Positions 1-8,203 of a DNA stretch of 64,000 nt are shown here, piece by piece. A program made the position numbers and the translations under genes. The stretch is from Paenibacillus terricola (lineage in GTDB: Bacteria > Bacillota > Bacilli > Paenibacillales > Paenibacillaceae). Under the pieces are notes generated by a model that did no database searches, had not been told where the DNA came from, and saw only the letters and a program-made list of their open reading frames with translations. Numbering within the stretch: position 1 is the stretch's first letter; each line of letters opens with the position of its first letter. The DNA is taken from contig NZ_JACXZA010000008.1 of assembly GCF_014779765.1 (NCBI RefSeq), forward strand, positions 1 through 64,000. The letters run 5' to 3'.

Positions 1-37
1 TGCAGCTGACGAGTACTAATCGATCGAGGGCTTATCC
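1..37 (+). rRNA. 23S rRNA, 3' end (partial)
   Basis: The first bases match the conserved 3' end of Bacillales 23S rRNA (GACGAGTACTAATCGATCGA followed by GGGCTTATCC). The gene begins outside the window. The exact 3' end is estimated from the usual family end point. It is followed on the same strand by two tRNA genes, so this is the tail of an rRNA operon. Confidence 0.85.
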
Positions 38-301
38 TAAGCGTTTTGGCGAATGCCAAAATCGCAACTTCGAAAGCAATACCTAAGCTAAAGTTTCAAC
101 ATTCGCATCCAGTTTTGAAGGTGCAACCTTCAAATTAGACCAAGAAAGAGACCAATCAGCACCGAGAAGGTTGAATTGGATCGAAGAAGGAGCAACGGAG
201 TGTAGGCAAACCCTACATGAGTAGCGGACTTCGAGAGCCGGTTCAAGATTCGATGTCGAGTAAGCCTCTTGAAATCCTTCGTGATCATTGGTCGATACTG
301 C
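38..301 (+). other. 23S-tRNA spacer without a recognisable 5S gene
   Basis: This 264-base spacer lies where a 5S rRNA gene is normally found. I see none of the conserved 5S blocks (the CCCAT-CCGAACAC and GTTAAG regions). It holds a hairpin at 114-134 (TTTGAAGGT / ACCTTCAAA), which may be an rRNA processing signal. No convincing open reading frame is present. Confidence 0.5.
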
Positions 302-378
302 GGAGCCGTGGTGTAGAGGCCTAACATGCCTGCCTGTCACGCAGGAGACCGCGGGTTCGAATCCCGTCGGCTCCGCCA
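302..378 (+). tRNA. tRNA-Asp (anticodon GTC)
   Basis: A full cloverleaf is visible: acceptor stem GGAGCCG/CGGCTCC, anticodon loop CTGTCAC with GTC, T-arm GCGGGTTCGAATCCCGT, discriminator G and an encoded CCA. It closely resembles Bacillus tRNA-Asp. It lies 14 bases before tRNA-Thr and is co-oriented with the rRNA operon. Confidence 0.97.
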
Positions 379-391
379 TTTTAATTAAATA

Positions 392-468
<77 letters not shown>

Positions 469-482
469 TTTTTCAAACGAAC

Positions 483-525
483 ATCCCGTTCTGAGACATA
501 ATGTCTTTGATTGGGATTTTTTTTG
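483..525 (+). terminator. Intrinsic terminator of the rRNA/tRNA operon
   Basis: ATCCC pairs with GGGAT around an inner AGACA/TGTCT hairpin, followed at once by a run of eight T. It sits 15 bases after tRNA-Thr. Confidence 0.75.
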
Positions 526-642
526 TTTTCTAATCGGAATAGTAGTCGAACAATTGTTCTTCATCTTAATGGAATATGATGGTAAACTATATTAGGAATC
601 GAACTAAGCAGCTTGGATGAGGAGCTGAAGCCGATCAATAGG

Positions 643-1338
643 ATGTACAAAGCGATTATATTCGATCTGGACAATACACTCTTGAATTACTCAATGTGTG
701 AATGGCATGCAATGAGAACAGCAGTTCAAGCACATCATTTGTTCCAGAATGATGATATTAGGTGGAACGAGTTTTGGGAGGCCTATTGCAATAGCAACGC
801 GGTGCATTGGATGAATTTTGTGAGAAATGCCGGTATCCATCATAGTATTGAAGAAGTTCTAATTCGTTCCTTCCAGGACTCCTTAGCTGAGTATCAAGGA
901 CCTAATTTAGAGCAGTTAGCTCAGACCTATTGGGATCAATTTTGTCATTCATGTATTATGGAGGATGGAGCTCAATCTATCATTCAATATACAAGTAAGC
1001 ATTACAAATTAGGTATTATCTCAAATGGTATAGGTGTCGCTCAGAGAAAAAGATTGGCTGCAGGAAACATCCTACATCAATTTGATTCAATCGTTGTATC
1101 GGATGAGATAGGGATCCGAAAGCCTAAGAAAGAAATCTTCGATCTTGCGTTGAATGAACTCCATTTATCAAGTGATGAAGTGCTATATGTGGGTGATTCG
1201 CTATCGGATGACTACAATGGTGCTAGAAACGCTAGGATCGATTTCTGCTACTATAATCGCAAGGGTCAAGCTATACCGAATGAAATTGCTCCTAGGTATG
1301 TCATAAACGAATTAAGGGATCTTATGCGAGTTACTTAG
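643..1338 (+). CDS. HAD family phosphatase (YjjG-like)
   Basis: A haloacid dehalogenase-superfamily hydrolase, probably a nucleotide or small phosphoester phosphatase. Motif I is FDLDNTLLN at residues 7-15 (nucleophile Asp8, acid/base Asp10). Motif II is in GIISNG, motif III is the Lys of IRKPKKE, and motif IV is GDSLSDDYNGA. The helical cap after motif I is the HAD-IA type. The ATG at 643 was chosen because the protein then starts MYKAIIFDLD as usual; an upstream TTG at 613 is possible, and neither start has a well-spaced ribosome binding site. The substrate cannot be told. Confidence 0.85.
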   Translation: MYKAIIFDLDNTLLNYSMCEWHAMRTAVQAHHLFQNDDIRWNEFWEAYCNSNAVHWMNFVRNAGIHHSIEEVLIRSFQDSLAEYQGPNLEQLAQTYWDQFCHSCIMEDGAQSIIQYTSKHYKLGIISNGIGVAQRKRLAAGNILHQFDSIVVSDEIGIRKPKKEIFDLALNELHLSSDEVLYVGDSLSDDYNGARNARIDFCYYNRKGQAIPNEIAPRYVINELRDLMRVT

Positions 1339-1368
1339 GATAAGATAATCGTTAATATGAATATGTAG

Positions 1369-1570
1369 ACGAAGAGATTCAGTCATAACGATCTTACCTT
1401 ATATTCGACATGTGAGCCTTGTCCGATGTGCAGTTGTACGATTCTGATGTCTTTTTACCTGACCAAGAGCTGGAGACGAGACAAAGAGAGCTAATGGCAA
1501 AGTTTTATACGAGTCGAGGGTATTTGGAGACTGATTGGCATTTGGAGAAGAGTGAATTTGTAAACAAATA
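1369..1570 (+). pseudogene. Remnant of a zinc-dependent nucleoside deaminase
   Basis: One frame reads LTLYSTCEPCPMC, the zinc-binding PCxxC motif of cytidine/guanine/tRNA-adenosine deaminases, and soon stops. A second frame then reads DVFLPDQELETRQRELMA through to a stop at about 1570, which fits the C-terminal tail of the same family. The N-terminal HAE half is missing. This looks like a deaminase gene broken by a 5' deletion and a frameshift. Confidence 0.55.
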
Positions 1571-1624
1571 AGCTAGCTTACTTGGTTAAGATAATAAGAT
1601 TAGATGGAAGAGAGAACGATCATT

Positions 1625-2158
1625 ATGAAAAATACTGTATATATTATTTCTGGACCTGCTGGCGTAGGCAAGTCTACGACATCACAAACTCTTGTACAGG
1701 AATTTGAGAAGAGTGCTTACATCTCCGGAGACGATATTAGCCACATCCCTGTCAAAGGCAGAGGATTACCGTGGCTCGATCAGGAGTCATTAGATCTGAT
1801 TTGGAACAATATTTTGAGTCTGACGAGTAATCTGTTGGATTACGGTTTCGATGTAGTGATCGATTATGTAACATTTCCCTCGGAAGCAGCATGGTTAGCT
1901 GAGAAGCTAAAGCACAGAGATATCAAGGTTGTATATGTGGTACTGCTGGTGGATGATGAAACGATAGTTCAGCGGGATCGTCTAAGACCAGAGGAACATC
2001 AAATGGGAGAACGCAGCCTGATCCTACTACACGAGTTTGAAAGGGACGGCAGCTTAAGTGATCTTAACAAGCTATACACTCATCATTACAGCGTCGATCA
2101 ACTGCCGGAGATTATTAAGGAGATTATACATAACGAGAAGTATCTTGTACGGCTGTAA
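1625..2158 (+). CDS. P-loop kinase-like protein
   Basis: Walker A is GPAGVGKST at residues 10-18, close to the N-terminus as in small nucleoside/shikimate-type kinases. A conserved ISGDDISH stretch follows (substrate-binding Asp), and a lid-like RDRLRPEEHQMGER segment lies near residue 115. At 177 residues it fits the AAA_33/zeta-toxin-like small kinase class. The ATG at 1625 is preferred over an ATG at 1604 because of the GGAAGAGAG upstream. The substrate is unknown; the antibiotic- and nucleotide-modifying neighbours hint at a small-molecule kinase. Confidence 0.7.
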   Translation: MKNTVYIISGPAGVGKSTTSQTLVQEFEKSAYISGDDISHIPVKGRGLPWLDQESLDLIWNNILSLTSNLLDYGFDVVIDYVTFPSEAAWLAEKLKHRDIKVVYVVLLVDDETIVQRDRLRPEEHQMGERSLILLHEFERDGSLSDLNKLYTHHYSVDQLPEIIKEIIHNEKYLVRL

Positions 2159-2234
2159 TGGAAGTTGTAGAGTAGGTGTACTTTCTTCCCAACATGAACT
2201 TATGTATAATAATGGAATAGAATTCAGACATCAC

Positions 2235-2279
2235 ACGACTCACGCAGGATAGCAGCTATCTTTGCCGAGTCGTTTTTTT
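2235..2279 (+). terminator. Intrinsic terminator
   Basis: ACGACTC pairs with GAGTCGT across an inner hairpin and is followed by a run of T. A TATAAT hexamer lies just upstream at 2205-2210, so the hairpin could attenuate transcription into the Nudix gene at 2406 or simply end the kinase transcript. Confidence 0.7.
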
Positions 2280-2405
2280 ATATTTTGTAAGGATTGAGAT
2301 ATCGTCTATGAAGTGATTAAGTTCAATTGACCTTATTTAGCCATTTTATCAAGATAGACATATAAGCAGGTTTGATTACCCGCCAAGGAGACGAATTACA
2401 TTCGA

Positions 2406-2903
2406 ATGAGGAATACATCGTTGAGCCAGTGGTTTGAACTTGATGAAGTTGATCACGAGCATATGAAATTCGCAGTTATTATCGCTACATTTCATGACCA
2501 GTACATTATCATTCATAACAAGAAGCGTGGTGGGTGGGAGATACCTGGGGGCAGCAGAGAACCAGGTGAATCCATCGTTCAGACAGCATCTCGAGAACTA
2601 TACGAAGAAACAGGTGCTGTGAGATTCGACTTAATGCCATTCGGAATCTATGAGATGAATGGAAGCTATGGAATGGTGTTCTATGCGAAAGTAGAGGAGT
2701 TAAGCGCCTTGCCAGCCTTTGAAATCGAAGCAATAAGGTTTGAAGATGTGCTGCCTGAGGGGATGAACTTCGACGAGATGTTTTATATTTTCAATGATAA
2801 ATGGATGGAACGGAAATACAAGATGCATACGTTATACAGCATTAATAATAGGAACATAGAAGAGACGAATCAGGGGTTGGTAATAGGTGAATCTCGAAAC
2901 TAA
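2406..2903 (+). CDS. Nudix hydrolase
   Basis: The Nudix box spans residues 48-71: GGSREPGE, then RELYEETG, which keeps all glutamates that bind the catalytic divalent metal. The family hydrolyses nucleoside diphosphates linked to another moiety (NDP-X). The C-terminal part is loosely conserved, so the substrate is not predictable. AAGGAG lies upstream with rather long spacing. It is one of four Nudix genes in the array. Confidence 0.85.
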   Translation: MRNTSLSQWFELDEVDHEHMKFAVIIATFHDQYIIIHNKKRGGWEIPGGSREPGESIVQTASRELYEETGAVRFDLMPFGIYEMNGSYGMVFYAKVEELSALPAFEIEAIRFEDVLPEGMNFDEMFYIFNDKWMERKYKMHTLYSINNRNIEETNQGLVIGESRN

Positions 2904-2994
2904 ATCATGCAACGTTATCGCAATCGGCGGTTCAGCTTCCGAGGCAGGGAAAAGCACTTTGACAAACATCAGGAGCGGAGGTGAATGGAATTGA
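2887..2994 (+). pseudogene. N-terminal fragment of a P-loop kinase
   Basis: A GTG-started 35-residue frame reads NVIAIGGSASEAGKSTLT, a uridine-kinase-like start with a Walker A motif that carries what looks like a small insertion, and then stops inside the next gene. Everything after the P-loop is missing. It looks like the stump of a deleted kinase gene overlapping the flanking Nudix and GNAT genes. Confidence 0.35.
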
Positions 2995-3422
2995 TCGTTA
3001 GGCGTGCGGAAGCCTCAGATTATATGACTCTCTCGAGGCTTTCTGAATCATGGGAATCAGAGAACATTACTTATGGTCTGAAAGCTAACGCTATTGAGGA
3101 TTTAGAATCAGCCGAAATATGGGTAGCAGATGAAGAGGGTCTAATTGCAGGCTATCTGCTTGGCGAGGTTAGAAACAATAAGGGTCTAGCAGTTTTCGAG
3201 GAGACGGATGAGGCTTATTTTGAAATTGAAGAGATTTACGTTCATCCTGCTCATAGAAGCAAAGGTTATGGCAGTGCCCTGATTCAGCATGTAACGGAAC
3301 TGATGAATCAGCGGGGCATTACCCGAATGACAGTAAGCACTGCAAATAAGAACTGGCAGAAAGTCATGGCGTTCTATCAGAAGCACGGGTTCAACAGTTG
3401 GACGATGACTTTGTACAAGTAA
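2985..3422 (+). CDS. GNAT family N-acetyltransferase
   Basis: A single GNAT domain of 145 residues. The acetyl-CoA pyrophosphate loop RSKGYG is at residues 91-96 after the beta strand EEIYVHP, and the C-terminal YQKHGF closes the fold. A strong GGAGCGGAGGTGA lies just before the ATG. The acceptor substrate cannot be deduced. Confidence 0.88.
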   Translation: MELIVRRAEASDYMTLSRLSESWESENITYGLKANAIEDLESAEIWVADEEGLIAGYLLGEVRNNKGLAVFEETDEAYFEIEEIYVHPAHRSKGYGSALIQHVTELMNQRGITRMTVSTANKNWQKVMAFYQKHGFNSWTMTLYK

Positions 3423-3451
3423 GTCAGTCACCACAGGAGGCTCACATAATT

Positions 3452-4012
3452 ATGCAATTCAAACAGAAACAAGCGGATCGCCCCGACTGGAGAAGAATTG
3501 CAGCTAAGCGGTATGTTCAAACGCATAGAAGAACGGAATCATTCCAAGGCTACGTTACTTATTTGCTGTTGGACAAGGTTGTCGAGCCGTTAGTCGTGAA
3601 CTATGGAGCAGACGATATTTGTATCGCCGATGATGGTTTCGTCTGGATCATGTTAATCCCTGAGCATCAGAACTATTGTGTAACCGTTATGGTCAATGCA
3701 GGTGATGCGGTCGTTCAGTGGTACTTCGATATCATCCATTCAACAGCTCTGTCACCAGACGGCATTCCTCTAATCAATGATCTGTACCTGGATTATATTC
3801 ATCTGCCCGACGGTACTACGATTGTGAAAGACATGAAGGAGCTAGCGAAGGCGCTGCAGGACGGAATAATAACGGAAGACCTGCATGACCTTGCATTGCG
3901 GGAGGGAAATAAGCTTCTTGAGGAGATCAACAGCGGAAGTCATTATTTGATTCATCATACCGAGATGTATCTCGATGGCTTGCAGGAGATAAGGAATGGA
4001 GATTTGGTTTGA
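3452..4012 (+). CDS. DUF402 domain protein (nucleoside tri-/diphosphatase-like)
   Basis: The sequence fits the DUF402 fold: YLLLDKVVEPLVVNYG, then an aspartate-rich core (WYFDIIHS, YLDYIHLPDGT, KDMKEL). Family members such as Bacillus YgaC and Staphylococcus Sa1684 hydrolyse nucleoside tri- and diphosphates with divalent metals bound by the core carboxylates. The ATG at 3452 follows AGGAGG by 11 bases. It lies between two GNAT genes in the same direction. Confidence 0.75.
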   Translation: MQFKQKQADRPDWRRIAAKRYVQTHRRTESFQGYVTYLLLDKVVEPLVVNYGADDICIADDGFVWIMLIPEHQNYCVTVMVNAGDAVVQWYFDIIHSTALSPDGIPLINDLYLDYIHLPDGTTIVKDMKELAKALQDGIITEDLHDLALREGNKLLEEINSGSHYLIHHTEMYLDGLQEIRNGDLV

Positions 4013-4069
4013 AAAAATGATATCAAATTAGTAACGATTGTGCGCTCAGAGCGAGTGAAGGGGTGCAAG

Positions 4070-4501
4070 GTGTCGATTACATTTGAATTCCTGCAGGAGA
4101 GGCATTTGCCGCAGATTAGGGAATGGCATCGGGATCCTGAAACTTTTAAGAGGCTAACCATTCCGCCAGTGGAAGATTGGTTTAAGTTCGTTAGCAGTCG
4201 ATTAGATTATTTCGTATTGGCAGCCAGTGAGAATGATGAACTCATCGGTGAGGTTATGGTTGAACTAATTGAATATAAGCGGGCATCAATTGCCTTCGTT
4301 GTTAGTCCCACACATAGGTGCAAGGGATATGGGAAGCGAATGCTTGCATCGATAATCACTCATGCCATCCTGACTGAAATCAATGAAATCGAAGCTTGGG
4401 TCGATGAGGATCATATTGGAAGTATCAAATGTCTGGAAGCTGCAGGGTTTACAATAGATGAAACAGAAGATCAGTTGGTTCGTTATTTATATAAGAGGTA
4501 A
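4070..4501 (+). CDS. GNAT family N-acetyltransferase
   Basis: The acetyl-CoA loop RCKGYG is at residues 83-88, following the strand IAFVVSP. CLEAAGF near the C-terminus is the usual GNAT motif B. The GTG start at 4070 is 6 bases after AAGGGG. The stop codon abuts the leader of the Nif3-like gene. Confidence 0.85.
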   Translation: MSITFEFLQERHLPQIREWHRDPETFKRLTIPPVEDWFKFVSSRLDYFVLAASENDELIGEVMVELIEYKRASIAFVVSPTHRCKGYGKRMLASIITHAILTEINEIEAWVDEDHIGSIKCLEAAGFTIDETEDQLVRYLYKR

Positions 4502-4521
4502 TGAAGGGGGAAGGTTGCCGT

Positions 4522-5283
4522 ATGAACATTCAACAATTCAAGACCCGTATTGAAGAGTTGTTCGGCCAGCTGCTCGTCGATTTTCACGAAAATGAAGAGT
4601 ATGGTTACAATAATGTCTCATCCACCGAATATCGGACGATTGGATATGCAACCAACCTTACGCCCGAGATCATATTGCAGGCAGCGGAACAGAAGGTCGA
4701 CTTGATTGTAACCCATCATGATGCGTGGGATTTTGTGTATGGTATGAAAGAAAGATGTAACGCGCTGCTGGAAGAGCACCATATGACTCACTTCTTCATT
4801 CACTTGCCGCTGGACTATGCGGAGTTCGGGACTTGTAATTCTCTGCTTCAGTTATTAGGTGCAAATATTGTTCAACAATCGCAGCACATCAATGGAGACA
4901 GCAGTATTGGAATTGGAGAGCTTAAGCATCCAGTCACATTAGAGGAATTGGCAGCAACGATGAGCGGTGTATTAGAAGAGAAGGTTTTTGTAGGGCGGAA
5001 TAGCGACAAGGTCATACGCAGGATTGGGATGGTAACCGGAGCGGGTAATAGTACGAATCAGCTGAAGGAAGCGATGGAGTACAATTGCGACGTGTATATC
5101 ACAGGTGAGAAAACGTTGTACACCGTGCAATATGCGAAGTTCATTCATATGAATCTTATCGTAGGCAGCCATACATTCACCGAGATATTCGGAGTAAGGT
5201 CACTGGTCTTTAAGATTCAAGAGCAATTTCCGGATCTTGAGATCGTACAATTAAATGAAGAGCATAACGAGGTTATGACATAG
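4522..5283 (+). CDS. Nif3-like dinuclear metal centre protein
   Basis: The protein matches the NIF3/YqfO/YbgI family of toroidal hexamers with a two-metal site. LIVTHHDAW holds the paired histidines, FFIHLPLDYAEFGTCN the next ligands, and GSHTFTEIFGVRSL the C-terminal His/Glu ligands. At 253 residues it is the short form without the PII-like insert. The ATG at 4522 follows AAGGGGGAAGG. The biochemical role of the family is uncertain (GTP cyclohydrolase I type 2-like hydrolase is one annotation). Confidence 0.85.
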   Translation: MNIQQFKTRIEELFGQLLVDFHENEEYGYNNVSSTEYRTIGYATNLTPEIILQAAEQKVDLIVTHHDAWDFVYGMKERCNALLEEHHMTHFFIHLPLDYAEFGTCNSLLQLLGANIVQQSQHINGDSSIGIGELKHPVTLEELAATMSGVLEEKVFVGRNSDKVIRRIGMVTGAGNSTNQLKEAMEYNCDVYITGEKTLYTVQYAKFIHMNLIVGSHTFTEIFGVRSLVFKIQEQFPDLEIVQLNEEHNEVMT

Positions 5284-5295
5284 CCTGGACACAAG

Positions 5296-5949
5296 ATGGG
5301 AGTGATTATAATCAAGAAAGGTTATTATTTCATCATCGTCATCGCTGCAGCAATGCTGCTTATATCGCAAACGCATGTGAAGGAATCTTTTGGCGATCAG
5401 ATATTCGAAGCAATAGGCATTTCACCTTGGACGAAGAGCAATCAGAATGGATTGCATTTACCAGTTATACTTGGAATATTCCTCATGATCATAGGAGTAG
5501 CTGGATCACAAAGAACCCTGCGGAATCGTCATCCCAAAATATCTAGAATGATACTTATTGGTTGCATTGCATTCTTCTTTATATTCCCTTTCATGACGCA
5601 AGGCGTGATGTTTGCAGCGAAATATAACGCAGCTGACGCTGCTTCAGTCCAAGTGACCAATGCTAAATGTGATTTCGCATCGAATGAGAATAAGGTCACT
5701 GCAGATTGCTCATTCAAGATTTTCAATTATGGTAAAGCGGAGGAAGTCGTAATCCATCCTGTGCTTCCAACGAATTGGCATCGCAACGTCGATATCGATT
5801 TTGGCGCTATTACAGTGACGCTCGACCGGCATAGTAAACAGAATATGACAGTACGGTTCAATGGCACTCAGAATAATGGGAGCGGATTTACAGGCTGGGG
5901 TCAAGATATTGGTATGAAAGTAATCTCAACGAATAGGGCTAAACAGTAG
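5296..5949 (+). CDS. Membrane protein of unknown function
   Basis: Three hydrophobic segments lie in the N-terminal half (about residues 9-23, 54-69 and 82-103). A soluble, probably extracytoplasmic C-terminal beta-rich domain of about 110 residues follows, with a Cys pair spaced CDFASNENKVTADC. I do not recognise the family. The ATG at 5296 or the GTG at 5302 could be the start. Confidence 0.6.
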   Translation: MGVIIIKKGYYFIIVIAAAMLLISQTHVKESFGDQIFEAIGISPWTKSNQNGLHLPVILGIFLMIIGVAGSQRTLRNRHPKISRMILIGCIAFFFIFPFMTQGVMFAAKYNAADAASVQVTNAKCDFASNENKVTADCSFKIFNYGKAEEVVIHPVLPTNWHRNVDIDFGAITVTLDRHSKQNMTVRFNGTQNNGSGFTGWGQDIGMKVISTNRAKQ

Positions 5950-6064
5950 ACGTTGTTATCGATAGTCATCACAAGACTACAAGTCTTCGTCATGGAAGTG
6001 GTACAATTAATAAAGAGCAATATGGCGAAGTAATAGAAAGAGTCCGCAAGGGAGAGGTGAGCAT

Positions 6065-6523
6065 ATGTTTTATACTCTTCTATTACTCGTTGTCCTTCTT
6101 GATCAGGCTGCTAAGCTGTGGGTCCGCTATCATATGGAGCTGGGCCAATCGATCGAGATGTGGGATGGGTTTCAATTAACGTTCTTCGAAAACTCAGGTG
6201 CAATGGCGAGCAGTTTTGAGGGGTATGGGACGTACTTTGTCATCCCGGCTGTCGGAATCGCGATATGGGCGATCTATCTTTATCATAAGGGCATGCTCAA
6301 TAGTTTGGTGCTGCGTTGCGGAGCGGGGATATTCGTTGGCGGTGCAATTGGGAATGCGATCGACCGTATACTGCGTGGCAAAGTGACGGATTTCCTCGAT
6401 TTCGGGAGGGGGATATCCAATCTGGCTGACCATGCGATCACTCTAGGCATGCTGCTTATCCTTATTCATGGATTCATCATCAGCCCGATGAGGAAAAGAA
6501 AATCAAAGCGTATAACAGTTTGA
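6065..6523 (+). CDS. lspA: Lipoprotein signal peptidase (signal peptidase II)
   Basis: This membrane aspartyl protease cleaves prolipoprotein signal peptides after lipidation. Motifs seen are LDQAAKLWV near the N-terminus, ENSGAMAS, GNAIDRILRGKVTDFLDF (first catalytic Asp) and SNLADHAITLG (second catalytic Asp). There are four hydrophobic helices and a length of 152, as expected. It is not next to rluD-like genes as in Bacillus, and it is diverged, so it may be a second copy. Confidence 0.9.
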   Translation: MFYTLLLLVVLLDQAAKLWVRYHMELGQSIEMWDGFQLTFFENSGAMASSFEGYGTYFVIPAVGIAIWAIYLYHKGMLNSLVLRCGAGIFVGGAIGNAIDRILRGKVTDFLDFGRGISNLADHAITLGMLLILIHGFIISPMRKRKSKRITV

Positions 6524-6578
6524 TAAAGAGCCGCATAGATGTCCCATGATGGTGGTCTACGTGGGTGATCTGCAGTTC

Positions 6579-6607
6579 TTCATATCAACCTGTGAAGATG
6601 GTACAAT
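6579..6607 (+). promoter_or_regulatory. Candidate sigma-A promoter upstream of the DUF4184 gene
   Basis: TTCATA and TACAAT are separated by 17 bases, with a TGG extension before the -10 box. A hairpin with a T-rich tail follows at 6625-6653, before the gene. Confidence 0.4.
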
Positions 6608-6624
6608 TAGGGAAGTGAATTCTG

Positions 6625-6653
6625 CCGAGTGTTAGCCGCACTCGGTTTCTTTG
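6625..6653 (+). terminator. Hairpin with T-rich tail (terminator or attenuator)
   Basis: CCGAGTG pairs with CACTCGG and is followed by TTTCTTT. It lies between lspA and the DUF4184 gene and downstream of a promoter-like sequence, so it may be an attenuator. Confidence 0.55.
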
Positions 6654-6697
6654 TAAATATATGACCAGGAATCGGCAGACCTGAAGGAGGGATCGGT

Positions 6698-7459
6698 ACG
6701 CCATTCACATTTGCACATCCTTTGTACGCCATACCGTTGACACTTGTGAAGCCTCGTTATTGGAGTATATCCGGTTTGATTCTGGGCAGTATGTCTCCTG
6801 ATTTTGAGTATTTCCTAGCGCTTGAGCCGCGGCAGACGATCGGACATACCTTCAAAGGTCTCCTCGTTGAGGCGATTCCATTAAGCATCATTATATTAGT
6901 GCTCGTTCATCTATGTATCCAATCATTTGCCGCTCATTTACCATCGATTGCTCAACTGGATTGGAGAGCTTACAAGCGAATAAAATTAATGGATCTGCGG
7001 AGCTATAGGAGCTGGATCATATTTCTGCTCTCCGTTGTTGTCGGATTCTACAGCCACCTATTCGTTGACGCATTTACACACGAGAGCGGGTATTTCGTCC
7101 AGCGGCATCAGACCCTTCAGAACGAATACGGTGTTGCTATTCCTTTGTACCAATTACTGCAGTACCTTTTCTCTTTGTTTGGCATGATGGTGGAGTTCGT
7201 TCTACTTATGTGGATGCTGTTCAAGACACCGATTTCAACTGGAGTCGTGAATGTGAAGCGGACTTCTTGGTTCGCCAAAATAAAGTATTGGTCCATTGTG
7301 CTCATCGTTGCGGTCGGTATAGTAGCTGCCAAACTAGCAATGACAACAAGTACGAATACACTGGGTATTCTTGTTGTCGCACCAATCTCAGGCGTGTTGG
7401 CAGGCATCATAGTAGCGAGCCTGTTTGGCCGAGGAGAAATGAGGATTCAGAGAAAATAA
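6698..7459 (+). CDS. DUF4184 family membrane protein, apparent ACG start
   Basis: DUF4184 proteins begin MPFTFAHP and are multi-span membrane proteins with conserved His/Asp residues. Here the codons PFTFAHPLYAIPL are intact directly after an ACG codon at 6698, and GGAGG lies 7 bases before it. No ATG, GTG or TTG is available at the conserved position; the first standard start is a TTG at 6722 that would remove the conserved segment. Later motifs include GSMSPDFEYFL and YSHLFVDAFTHESG. Either ACG is used, weakly, or the start codon was lost by mutation. Confidence 0.75.
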   Translation, partial: TPFTFAHPLYAIPLTLVKPRYWSISGLILGSMSPDFEYFLALEPRQTIGHTFKGLLVEAIPLSIIILVLVHLCIQSFAAHLPSIAQLDWRAYKRIKLMDLRSYRSWIIFLLSVVVGFYSHLFVDAFTHESGYFVQRHQTLQNEYGVAIPLYQLLQYLFSLFGMMVEFVLLMWMLFKTPISTGVVNVKRTSWFAKIKYWSIVLIVAVGIVAAKLAMTTSTNTLGILVVAPISGVLAGIIVASLFGRGEMRIQRK

Positions 7460-7491
7460 TTAAATGACAGATAACAGAGGGGTCTAATCCA

Positions 7492-8157
7492 ATGAATGCT
7501 AAGAAAGCAGCAGCAGATAAAGCAGTGGAATTGATTCAGAGCGGAATGACAATTGGACTAGGCACAGGATCTACAGCCTATTGGGCGATACATAGAATTG
7601 CAGAGCGGATGAATGAAGAGGGACTTCGGATTGAAGCGGTGTCCAGTTCGAAGCAATCAGAAGAGTTGGCTAACCAACTGGGCATTCCGATTATTCCGTT
7701 CTCGGAAGTGAAGTCGATCGATATTACGATTGATGGTGCAGATGAAGTTGATCGGGATACGAATCTGATCAAGGGCGGCGGGGGCGCACTACTGCGAGAG
7801 AAGATTATTGCATCGAACAGCAACCGGTTCGTCGTCATTGTGGACGAATCCAAGATGGTGCCAACGTTAGGCAAGTTTCCGCTGCCAATCGAGATTGTCC
7901 CGTTCGCCACAGAACTAACCATTAGACGGCTGGAGCAGCTGGGCTGCAGGCCTGTGATTCGTATGGCGGATCAAGCGACATTCATTACGGACAATGGCAA
8001 TTGGATTATTGACTGCCACTTTGATGAAATATCGAATCCCGGCGAACTAGGTGAACGGATTAAGACGATACCTGGTGTTGTCGAGCATGGGTTATTCGTT
8101 CGGATGGCGAACACGGTTGTGGTCGGACATGCCGATGGTACGACGACGGTCCAATAA
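7492..8157 (+). CDS. rpiA: Ribose-5-phosphate isomerase A
   Basis: Interconverts ribose-5-phosphate and ribulose-5-phosphate in the pentose phosphate pathway. Diagnostic motifs are all present: GLGTGSTAYWAI, TIDGADEVD, KGGGGALLREK (catalytic Glu and Lys) and a C-terminal ANTVVVGHADGT. The 221-residue length is normal. AGAGG lies upstream of the ATG. Its position among accessory genes is unusual for a core metabolic enzyme. Confidence 0.96.
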   Translation: MNAKKAAADKAVELIQSGMTIGLGTGSTAYWAIHRIAERMNEEGLRIEAVSSSKQSEELANQLGIPIIPFSEVKSIDITIDGADEVDRDTNLIKGGGGALLREKIIASNSNRFVVIVDESKMVPTLGKFPLPIEIVPFATELTIRRLEQLGCRPVIRMADQATFITDNGNWIIDCHFDEISNPGELGERIKTIPGVVEHGLFVRMANTVVVGHADGTTTVQ

Positions 8158-8203
8158 GAGTATTGATTTGCGAGAGCATCTCGTTCGGAGAGGAGTGTTA
8201 TCT

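Noticed and set aside
83..379. Minus-strand open frames across the tRNA and spacer region
   Set aside because: They run through tRNA-Asp and the spacer and have no ribosome binding site or family likeness.
2205..2279. Small RNA from the TATAAT at 2,205 to the terminator at 2,279
   Set aside because: The -35 region is poor and the hairpin is equally well explained as the terminator of the upstream gene.
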